NCBI GenBank assembly: GCA_009776725.1
Contig: WRNE01000014.1
Span: 1 to 40,470 of the forward strand
Length of the DNA: 40,470 nt
Direction of reading: 5' to 3'
Origin: Coriobacteriia bacterium
Lineage (GTDB): Bacteria > Actinomycetota > Coriobacteriia > Coriobacteriales > UBA8131
Shown piece by piece: positions 15,771-22,599 of the stretch (its first letter is position 1; every line of letters begins with the position of its first letter). The position numbers and the translations under genes are program-made. The notes beneath the pieces are model-generated. The model worked only from the letters and a program-made list of their open reading frames with translations. It was not told the origin of the DNA and did not search any database.

Positions 15771-16559
15771 GTGGGCAGAACAGCCCGTTTGACATATCGG
15801 CGAGTGATTCCCTGCCTGGACTTTCAAAACGGCCGGGTAGTAAAAGGAGTCAGCTTCGTGGAGCTCAAAGACGCTGGCGACCCTGTGGAGATGGCACGCG
15901 TCTACCAACAAGCCGGTGCAGACCAGCTGGCTTTTTTAAGTATAGCTGCCAATTACGAGTCCAAGCCGGCAACGATCGAGATGATTGCTTCGATCAGCGC
16001 CGACAACAACATCCCCCTGATCGTTGGCGGGGGGATCAGCTCGCTGGAAGACATCGGCGAGGTGCTGGACGCCGGCGCGCAGATGATAACGATGAATTCT
16101 GCGGCGATAAAGGATATCGCATTGGTCTCTGAGGCAGAGCAGGCCTTCGGCTCGTCGAAGGTCGTCATCGCCATCGACGCTGTCCATGCTGCCGGCGGCA
16201 GAGACAAATGGCTGGCTGCCATCAACGGGGGCCAGACCATCACGGACTACGACGTGGTGGACTGGGCAGAGGCCGTCGCCCGCCGGGGGGCAGGCGAGAT
16301 CCTCCTGACCTCGGTCGACGCTGACGGCGCAATGGAAGGCTACGATATCGCCTTGACCCGGGCAGTCGCCCGGCGGGTCGACATACCGGTCATCGCCTCT
16401 GGCGGGGCCGGCACGCTTGAGCACTTTGCCGAGGGCATAATCGAGGGAGAGGCCGATGCGGTCCTAGCTGCCAGTGTCTTTCACTTTGGCCTTTTAAGCA
16501 TCTATGCTGTCAAAGAGTACCTCGACGCGCAAGGCGTCCCTGTAAGAATGGACGACTGA
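15771..16559 (+). CDS. hisF: imidazole-glycerol-phosphate synthase cyclase subunit HisF
   Basis: The barrel subunit that makes imidazole-glycerol phosphate and AICAR from PRFAR using ammonia. The catalytic aspartates are visible in [15 protein letters not shown] and VVIAIDAVH; phosphate-binding VGGGISS and [11 protein letters not shown] are present. Two family-conserved spots differ: FLDI is FLSI, and the usual DRDGT is DADGA. The start is GTG 15771, with GGAGG ten bases upstream; a 75-base gap separates it from hisA, the loosest junction in the operon. Its partner HisH, which supplies ammonia from glutamine, is not in this operon. Confidence 0.92.
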   Translation: MGRTARLTYRRVIPCLDFQNGRVVKGVSFVELKDAGDPVEMARVYQQAGADQLAFLSIAANYESKPATIEMIASISADNNIPLIVGGGISSLEDIGEVLDAGAQMITMNSAAIKDIALVSEAEQAFGSSKVVIAIDAVHAAGGRDKWLAAINGGQTITDYDVVDWAEAVARRGAGEILLTSVDADGAMEGYDIALTRAVARRVDIPVIASGGAGTLEHFAEGIIEGEADAVLAASVFHFGLLSIYAVKEYLDAQGVPVRMDD

Positions 16560-16939
16560 TGGGCAGCATAGACGGGCAGGCTGATGCCAACAACGCAGCA
16601 GACACAGATACCCCCATCCAAATCGACGGCCTGGTCTATAACGACCAAGGGCTTATCCCCACCATAATCCAACAATACGACACGGGAGAAGTGCTCATGA
16701 TGGCCTGGATGAGCGCCGAGTCCTTGGCCATGACGCTGCAGACGAAGGAGACCTGGTTCTACTCGCGCTCGCGCCAAGAGCTCTGGCACAAGGGCGCTAC
16801 CAGCACAAACACGCAGCGCGTGCTGTCAATTCATTTGGACTGCGACTCTGACTGCTTGCTGGTCAAGGTCGACAGCCCTGGCCCGGCCTGTCATACAGGC
16901 AGGCGGTCGTGTTTTTATAAGGAGCTTTCCGATGGGTGA
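16559..16939 (+). CDS. hisI: phosphoribosyl-AMP cyclohydrolase HisI
   Basis: Opens the adenine ring of phosphoribosyl-AMP, the third step of the pathway. The 126-residue protein has the family marks [29 protein letters not shown], and the metal-site segment [13 protein letters not shown]...[10 protein letters not shown] with the zinc cysteines. The first 22 residues are a variable leader. The start shares one base with the hisF stop (TGATG). It is separate from hisE, not fused as in many bacteria, though the two genes overlap. Confidence 0.95.
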   Translation: MGSIDGQADANNAADTDTPIQIDGLVYNDQGLIPTIIQQYDTGEVLMMAWMSAESLAMTLQTKETWFYSRSRQELWHKGATSTNTQRVLSIHLDCDSDCLLVKVDSPGPACHTGRRSCFYKELSDG

Positions 16940-17249
16940 GAGGACTGCAAACGTCGTTCCGGGCGATTTGGGGCTTACGCTGGCAAAACTAGCCACCACC
17001 ATCCATCAGCGGAGGGACGCTGATGTGCAGGAGTCGTATACCGCGCAACTGTTAAACGACGACAAGGACCTGGCGATCAAGAAGGTGGTCGAAGAGGCTG
17101 CCGAGCTGGCCCTGGCGGTAAAGGACGACGACCACGACCATATCCGCTATGAGGCTGCTGACCTGCTTTACCATCTTCTGGTGGTTCTGGAGAAGACCGC
17201 GGTCTCGCTGGACGAGTTAGCCGGCGAGCTCGATGCCCGAAGCAAATAG
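16932..17249 (+). CDS. hisE: phosphoribosyl-ATP pyrophosphatase HisE
   Basis: Removes pyrophosphate from phosphoribosyl-ATP, the second step of the pathway. The 105-residue all-helical protein belongs to the MazG-like/HisE group; [16 protein letters not shown] and [15 protein letters not shown] carry the magnesium-binding glutamates and aspartates. It overlaps hisI by eight bases. It is the last his gene; a short T-run (17255-17260) follows without an obvious stem. Confidence 0.94.
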   Translation: MGERTANVVPGDLGLTLAKLATTIHQRRDADVQESYTAQLLNDDKDLAIKKVVEEAAELALAVKDDDHDHIRYEAADLLYHLLVVLEKTAVSLDELAGELDARSK

Positions 17250-17270
17250 GATGCTTTTTTAGCGGTAGTC

Positions 17271-17276
17271 TATAAT
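17271..17276 (+). promoter_or_regulatory. TATAAT box placed for a leaderless transcript
   Basis: A perfect TATAAT ends six bases before the ATG at 17283, so transcription would start at or near the A of that ATG. No Shine-Dalgarno lies before the ATG and no clear -35 is present. Confidence 0.45.
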
Positions 17277-17282
17277 GTCTTC

Positions 17283-17483
17283 ATGGAAGATAACGGAGAT
17301 ACCGGGCAAGGCCAACCAAAGACAAGCCCTGACGACAGCCTGACTGGCTTAGACAAGGCAGCGGATACCGACGGGCTTGACGTCGAGGATGCGCCAGCTA
17401 GGCGGGCCGTGATAGTGCTTGCGACAATCGTATTGGCTGTCTTCCTCTTCTTTCTGATAAAGTATTGGTTGGAAAGGCCCTAA
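17283..17483 (+). CDS. small single-pass membrane protein, unknown function
   Basis: A 66-residue protein. The first 41 residues are acidic and polar, then two arginines precede one hydrophobic helix (about 42-60, AVIVLATIVLAVFLFFLIKY), and it ends ERP. The layout suggests a cytosolic N-terminus with the helix anchored by the arginine pair. I do not recognise a family. There is no ribosome site, but a TATAAT six bases upstream would give a leaderless message, which supports the gene being real. The next gene, 30 bases on, encodes another acidic-tailed single-pass protein. Confidence 0.55.
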   Translation: MEDNGDTGQGQPKTSPDDSLTGLDKAADTDGLDVEDAPARRAVIVLATIVLAVFLFFLIKYWLERP

Positions 17484-17512
17484 TATAAAAGACAAATGCA
17501 GTCTACGAATGG

Positions 17513-18475
17513 ATGACAATGACCACAGACGACAGACAACAAAACAATCCCCCCCAAAGCACTTCGGACAATCAGTCAGACGGCCCAGGTGATGAGGCGC
17601 AAAAGGCCTCAAGCCCTGCCCCCGCCAGTGCAATAGCCAGGCGGTCTAGGAACACCACGATCGTCATCGGCGCCCTTGTCCTGGTGGTCGCCCTCCTGCT
17701 TGTCTGGTTTGCCTCCCAATACTTGCTGCCTGTCATCAATGGGGCCCCGGACAGGCTTCAACCGTTGACCGAGCTGTCCGACGACGAGGCCAAAGAACCC
17801 GGGAAAGTCCCGATCCAGGTACATTACGAGACAAGCGACATCCCCGACCTGATACAGCTGTTCGGCAAGACCACCGAGCAGGCTTTAGCCTACCTCGGGC
17901 CGGGATGGGTGGTCACCAAGAGCACCGATGCCGACCAGGTCGGGCCAGAGGCAGACGAGCCAGAGTCGCCTGTGCTGCTGAGGGTCATAACCTTGACCTA
18001 TACAGCAAACGTCACAAGTGTCGAAGGCGGCAGCCTGGACGAGACGGACAGCAGGTATGCCGAAACGGTTGCGCTGATCCCCCAAGCGAACATCTACCTC
18101 AGCCTGAACAGCGAGGGCAGGGTCTTCGAAGTCTACTACACTGGCGACCTCGACCTGCTAGGCATAGACCAGCAGGAGTTCTTCACCATGCTTTCAAACG
18201 ACTCCTTCCTGCGCCTGATGCTTTACAAGGCCGGCATCGACTCCCGCGACTTTACCTACGCCTCGCCTGACTACAACAGCTCGACTACCTATGACAACCC
18301 CGGCTCTGCCAACCCCAAGGTCACCAAGCAGTCGGCGATCTATTCCGGACGCGTCGCCGGCGATGGCGCCCCTACCGCCTGGGTGATAACAGTGACTTAC
18401 GAGTTCATCCCATCGGTCAGTTCGCCGTCTGGCTCCGATGCGACACGCAGGACGGTCCACATCAGCCTCTCGTGA
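17513..18475 (+). CDS. predicted single-pass membrane protein, unknown function
   Basis: A 320-residue protein I cannot assign. Residues 1-40 are polar and disordered-looking (Gln, Ser, Asp, Pro rich), then RRSR and a membrane helix at about 49-71. The remaining 250 residues should lie outside the membrane and are rich in Thr, Tyr and Asp with alternating hydrophobic strands (ITLTYTANVTSV, WVITVTYEFIPS), suggesting a beta-rich domain. ATG 17513 or ATG 17519 could start it; neither has a good ribosome site. It lies between the his operon and the MacAB-type exporter. Confidence 0.7.
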   Translation: MTMTTDDRQQNNPPQSTSDNQSDGPGDEAQKASSPAPASAIARRSRNTTIVIGALVLVVALLLVWFASQYLLPVINGAPDRLQPLTELSDDEAKEPGKVPIQVHYETSDIPDLIQLFGKTTEQALAYLGPGWVVTKSTDADQVGPEADEPESPVLLRVITLTYTANVTSVEGGSLDETDSRYAETVALIPQANIYLSLNSEGRVFEVYYTGDLDLLGIDQQEFFTMLSNDSFLRLMLYKAGIDSRDFTYASPDYNSSTTYDNPGSANPKVTKQSAIYSGRVAGDGAPTAWVITVTYEFIPSVSSPSGSDATRRTVHISLS

Positions 18476-18683
18476 TTTTGCCAAGCAATCAGCGATTATC
18501 ATGAAAAGCACAAGGGCTTGGGCTTCTCCCGATAAGTCGGCACTAGCCTTAGCGATTTTTATGTGGAGAAAACCGTCTGGCCAGGCATGTCTTTTGGAAC
18601 TTCCAAGCTAGTATGCATCATCATGTGCTAGAGTAATTATGTTCGCTGTTTTTGCCGAAAACAGGTACCGTTAAGAGGGAAAC

Positions 18684-20117
18684 ATGACTGACCAGAAGCA
18701 AACCGAAGCAGCACCAGACCCCAAAGACCGTGTCATCACCCAAGCTGAGAGCATCCAGGCAGCATCCGAGCTGCAAGCGTTCAAGGCCCTAGAAGGGCGT
18801 AATTCCAAAAAGAAGCGTGCCCAACGGCTACGTCTGGCGATCGGCATTGTAGGAGGCACGCTAGTCTTATTTCTGGCATTTATACTACTGCGTAACTATT
18901 TCTCCCCCGTGCCCGACAACCCGGTCCAAACGGATGTCGTAGCAAGAGGCACATATACCGACTCGATCCAAGCCTCAGGCAATCTGGCTGCCTATGAGCA
19001 GGTCACGATTACCCCGGAAGTCGATGGGACGATTGCCGAGCTTTACATATCGGAAGGCGACACCGTAGAAAAAGGACAGCTGCTGTTTACGATCGACAAT
19101 CCCAGCCTCGACCAGGCCGTGGCCACCGCTCAGCGCGGCGTAGACTCGGCAAACCTGCAGCTACGCGGCGCCGAAGCCGCGGTCAATGATGCTAAAAACG
19201 CAGTAGACATCGCTAACCGCCAGTATGAGGAAACGAAGAAGGCCTACGAAGAATCGTTACTGGTCAGCCCAGATGCCCCGAACAACGACAAGACGCCCGA
19301 TGATCCAGACAATGACGATATTAACCCCATGCCTGATGTTGTCATTACTGAAAACGACGTCTACCAGGCCTATCAGGCCTATCTGGCAGCAGTCTCGGCG
19401 CATGAGGGGGCAAAGCTGTCTTTGGAAGGCGCCCAGATGGGGGTCTCTTCTGCTAAAGTCGCCTTAGACGATGCCGTTGCATATGCTGACAAGCGAAACG
19501 TCTATGCACCCATTACCGGCCAGGTGATCTTGATGAACCTTGAAAGAGGCATGAAGCTTTCCACCCTGCTGGCGACGGGGCAGCTTGTCGCCCAAATTGC
19601 CGATGTGTCCAAGATGCGTCTGCGGGTCGAGATAAACGAAATCGACATACTAGCCGTTGAGACAGGGATGCGCTCGATAGTCAATGTCAGCGCCTTGCCA
19701 GGATATGTCGCCGATGCCCAAGTGCTGCGGGTCGCCTCTACCTCGACCAGTGCCAGCGATGCCTACTACTACGGCTCCGGTGGCTTGGTGACATACATCG
19801 TCGACCTTTTGATTGACGACCCTGACCCGCGTCTGAAGATCGGGATGTCGGCTGACGCCCGCATCATAACCCTGTCGTATGAAAACGTCTTGTTGGTGAA
19901 CAGCATGGCAGTCCAAAACGCCGGTGACATCAACTATGTGCAGGTCATGGATGCAGACGGGAACATCCGGCAGGTCTCAGTCAAGGTAATAGCGTCTAAC
20001 TACTCGGTCACAGTCGTCGAAGGCGACATCAACGTAGGCGATACGGTGATAGTCACCTACTTCAGTGGGACGGGAGGAAACAGCGGGGGCTCGACAGTCT
20101 CCCCAGGTATTCGATAA
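18684..20117 (+). CDS. MacA/HlyD-type membrane fusion (adaptor) protein
   Basis: A 477-residue adaptor for an ABC exporter. After a 48-residue cytosolic leader there is a membrane helix (about 50-69), then a split biotinyl-lipoyl domain (first half QASGNLAAYEQVTITPEVDGTIAELYISEGDTVEKGQ, shown in parts; second half NVYAPITGQVILMN). A long coiled-coil hairpin (about 140-265) is interrupted by a Pro/Asp-rich loop. The beta-barrel and membrane-proximal domains follow. In Gram-positive bacteria such proteins pair with MacB-like permeases to export peptides or lipids. GAGGG precedes ATG 18684. The ATPase and permease lie directly downstream in the same direction. Confidence 0.85.
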   Translation: MTDQKQTEAAPDPKDRVITQAESIQAASELQAFKALEGRNSKKKRAQRLRLAIGIVGGTLVLFLAFILLRNYFSPVPDNPVQTDVVARGTYTDSIQASGNLAAYEQVTITPEVDGTIAELYISEGDTVEKGQLLFTIDNPSLDQAVATAQRGVDSANLQLRGAEAAVNDAKNAVDIANRQYEETKKAYEESLLVSPDAPNNDKTPDDPDNDDINPMPDVVITENDVYQAYQAYLAAVSAHEGAKLSLEGAQMGVSSAKVALDDAVAYADKRNVYAPITGQVILMNLERGMKLSTLLATGQLVAQIADVSKMRLRVEINEIDILAVETGMRSIVNVSALPGYVADAQVLRVASTSTSASDAYYYGSGGLVTYIVDLLIDDPDPRLKIGMSADARIITLSYENVLLVNSMAVQNAGDINYVQVMDADGNIRQVSVKVIASNYSVTVVEGDINVGDTVIVTYFSGTGGNSGGSTVSPGIR

Positions 20118-20215
20118 AGCTAATGTTAATAAAAGCCATTATGTTTAGCTGTGGGAACGGGTAAAAAGCCAAGGCAAAAAGCTAAGGCATCTTCATTGAG
20201 CGAAACGTTGAGGTT

Positions 20216-21055
20216 ATGAACGAGTTACCGACAAAGCGGATTATCGAAATAAGCAACGTACATCGTATCTACGAGACGCAGGCGGGTGCTGTCCCAGCAT
20301 TGCGGGGAGTGGACCTGATTGTCGAGAAGGCGGATTTCGTGGCAATCATGGGGCCCTCTGGCTCGGGCAAGACAACCTTGATGAATATTTTGGGCTGCCT
20401 GGACCGTCCTACCTTTGGCCGCTACCTTTTGGCTGGCACCGATACAGCGACCTTGAGCGATAACGAGTTAGCCGACCTCCGTGCTACCAGCATCGGCTTT
20501 GTCTTTCAGAACTTCAATTTATTGGCACGGGCCACAGTGCTCAGGAACGTCATGTTGCCCTTGGTCTATACAACCTGCCCACGGGCAGAGCGGGAAGAGA
20601 GGGCGGTAACCGCCTTGCGGGCGGTTGGCCTAGAAGAACGGTTCTTTGAGCACATGAGCAACGAGTTGTCAGGAGGCCAGATGCAGCGTGTGGCCATTGC
20701 CCGGGCCTTAGTGAACAACCCGGAGCTGATTTTGGCAGACGAGCCGACTGGCAACCTAGACACTGCCACAGGCGAGATGGTCTTAAAGACCCTAGAGATC
20801 CTGCGCGACCAAAAACGTACCATTGTCTTGATCACCCACGACGAAGAGGTTGCCAGCCATGCCGACCGGGTCTTATATATCCGTGACGGGCTTTTTGTGA
20901 ACGAGAAGTACAATATCCGCCCGGCAAGCGGCCAGCCGGCAAGCAGCTCGACGGTAAGCGGCCCGACAGCAAGCGACCCGACGGCAAGCGGCCCGACGGC
21001 AAGCGGCCAGCCGGCAAGCGGCCCGACAGCCCCCTTGCCGGTTTGCGAGGTATAG
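20216..21055 (+). CDS. ABC transporter ATP-binding protein, MacB/LolD type
   Basis: A 279-residue ATPase that powers the adjoining permease. Walker A GPSGSGKTT, Q-loop VFQNFNL, signature LSGGQMQRVAIARAL, Walker B LILADEPTGNLD and the switch His in LITHDEE are all intact. It groups with the MacB/LolD/FtsE class that drives mechanotransmission rather than drug transport through the membrane. After the normal domain end (about residue 235) there is a 44-residue tail made of repeated ASGP(T) pentapeptides. The start ATG 20216 has only GAGG two bases away. The stop lies five bases before the permease start. Confidence 0.9.
   Translation: MNELPTKRIIEISNVHRIYETQAGAVPALRGVDLIVEKADFVAIMGPSGSGKTTLMNILGCLDRPTFGRYLLAGTDTATLSDNELADLRATSIGFVFQNFNLLARATVLRNVMLPLVYTTCPRAEREERAVTALRAVGLEERFFEHMSNELSGGQMQRVAIARALVNNPELILADEPTGNLDTATGEMVLKTLEILRDQKRTIVLITHDEEVASHADRVLYIRDGLFVNEKYNIRPASGQPASSSTVSGPTASDPTASGPTASGQPASGPTAPLPVCEV
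20923..21027 (+). repeat. seven tandem 15-bp repeats inside the ABC ATPase gene
   Basis: Seven 15-bp units close to GGCAAGCGGCCCGAC run without gaps. They encode pentapeptides such as ASGPT, ASGQP and ASDPT at the C-terminus. Because the unit is a multiple of three, copy changes would alter tail length without a frameshift. Confidence 0.9.
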
Positions 21056-21060
21056 GGCTT

Positions 21061-22251
21061 ATGGGAATCATTGACTTGCTGCACGAGACCTGGGCCTCGC
21101 TTTCGGCCAACAAAGGGCGTTCGTTACTGACCATCCTCGGTATCGTTATCGGTATCTCCAGTGTTATCGCAATGACGTCGTTAGTCACCGGGATGCGGAA
21201 CATGATGCTTGGCAGCCTGGGCTTAAACCAAGCCAGAATGGTGATGATCTATAGTTCTGGGATGACAGACACCGACATCAAAGCCTTAGAGACCGCTATA
21301 CCTGAGTACGAGGAGGTCGCTGGGGTGTTTTATTATTATACAAACATAATGACCCCGACAGACACATACTCATACTCATTGCTCGGGGTGTCGGACAACT
21401 ATTTTGCCGTCACTGGGGTCGAGCTGAGCGGGGGGCGTTTCTTTGACGATGACGAAGGGCGCCAGTTGGCCAGGGTGGCAGTCATCGGGCGGGGAGTCAA
21501 CCTCGACTTGTTCGGGGATGTAGACGCCGACTCGGTTGGACAGACCATCCGTCTGGGCGACAACCAGGAAAGCTACCAGATTATCGGGATAACCTCAGGC
21601 GATGCGATGAGCGCGCAATACACACAGATATTCATTCCTGTGATTACCATGCAAAAGAGGATCGTCGGCTATTCGCACTACGACTCGATATTCGGCTTGG
21701 TGCGTGAGGGCAGCGACGTGCATGACGTCTGTGACCGCACGACAGACTTCCTAAACTCGTATTACGGTTATGACGAAGGTGAGGGTTATATCTATGTTAC
21801 AAGCATGCAAGAAGCAATTGACAGTGTCAATCTAGTGATGTCTGGCTTTGCAGCCATTCTTGCAGCCATCGGGTCAATCAGCCTTTTTGTCGGTGGGATC
21901 GGCATTATGAACATGATGCTGACTTCTGTTTCCGAGCGGACGCGTGAAATCGGGCTGCGACGTTCATTGGGGGCAAGGACGTCTGACATTACCCAGCAGT
22001 TCTTGGCAGAGAGTATCGTCTTATGCCTGGCGGGAGGGTTCTTTGGCTTGATTTTCGGCTATTTAGGAGCTATGGTGATTGCCGCGATAGTCGCTATTAT
22101 GATGCCCGACACGCCGATTACTCCAGCGATCGGGGTGGGCTCGGTAGCCATCGCCGTCACTGTCTGTGTCGTTATCGGCCTGGTGTTCGGGTACTACCCG
22201 GCTCGCCGGGCAGCCAAGCTCGACCCAGTGGAAAGCCTGCGCTACCAGTAA
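21061..22251 (+). CDS. MacB/FtsX-type ABC permease
   Basis: A 396-residue permease with four membrane helices: one near the N-terminus (RSLLTILGIVIGISSVIAM), then a large MacB periplasmic-core-like extracellular domain, and three near the C-terminus in the FtsX domain (GSISLFVGGIGIMNMM, IVLCLAGGFFGLIFGYL, VAIAVTVCVVIGLVFGYYPA). The coupling-helix sequence SERTREIGLRRSLGA and the ending PARRAAKLDPVESLRYQ are typical. I prefer ATG 21061, five bases after the ATPase stop, with GAGG ten bases upstream; TTG 21043 would overlap the ATPase. With the adaptor and ATPase it forms a complete MacAB-like exporter. Confidence 0.9.
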   Translation: MGIIDLLHETWASLSANKGRSLLTILGIVIGISSVIAMTSLVTGMRNMMLGSLGLNQARMVMIYSSGMTDTDIKALETAIPEYEEVAGVFYYYTNIMTPTDTYSYSLLGVSDNYFAVTGVELSGGRFFDDDEGRQLARVAVIGRGVNLDLFGDVDADSVGQTIRLGDNQESYQIIGITSGDAMSAQYTQIFIPVITMQKRIVGYSHYDSIFGLVREGSDVHDVCDRTTDFLNSYYGYDEGEGYIYVTSMQEAIDSVNLVMSGFAAILAAIGSISLFVGGIGIMNMMLTSVSERTREIGLRRSLGARTSDITQQFLAESIVLCLAGGFFGLIFGYLGAMVIAAIVAIMMPDTPITPAIGVGSVAIAVTVCVVIGLVFGYYPARRAAKLDPVESLRYQ

Positions 22252-22411
22252 AAAAGCGCTTGGTAACACCAGCTGATTAAACAAATAACACTGAGGCAAT
22301 AAAGCCCACAGGCCTGTCCAAGGCAATGTATAAAAACGGGACTTTTGAATAAAGATGTCGCGTGACCGGATAAATGTCAAGCATTTTGCTTCCTATGCTC
22401 GCTAAAATGTG

Positions 22412-22417
22412 TATAAT
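22412..22417 (+). promoter_or_regulatory. candidate -10 box of the surface-protein gene
   Basis: A perfect TATAAT lies about 180 bases upstream of the surface-protein ATG. TTCCTA 16 bases before it is a weak -35. It implies a transcript start near 22424 and a leader of about 175 nt. Confidence 0.45.
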
Positions 22418-22423
22418 TGTTGC

Positions 22424-22599
22424 TACAATCTAACCGAGACAAGATTGACTGACGGGCTTTGGCGAAAGATCGGGGCTCGTATTTAAAGGGAAAGGATGTC
22501 GTATCAAGCGGCACGATTTCTCTTTTTTTATGCTGCTTGGTGTTTAGCTTTGATGCTTGGAGTTTGGTAGGTAGCAAAACACAAAGGAGCGTGATTGTC
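22424..22599 (+). other. long untranslated leader of the surface-protein gene
   Basis: The leader includes GGCGAAAGATCGGGG and a hairpin-like stretch ending CTCTTTTTTT (22518-22530, approximate), which could be an attenuator. I do not recognise a known riboswitch. An in-frame TTG (22459) would extend the protein but would place the signal peptide internally. Confidence 0.3.

Noticed and set aside
22459-22599. TTG 22459 as start of the surface protein
   Set aside because: It would bury the clear signal peptide 47 residues inside the protein and ignores the strong AAAGGAG before ATG 22600.
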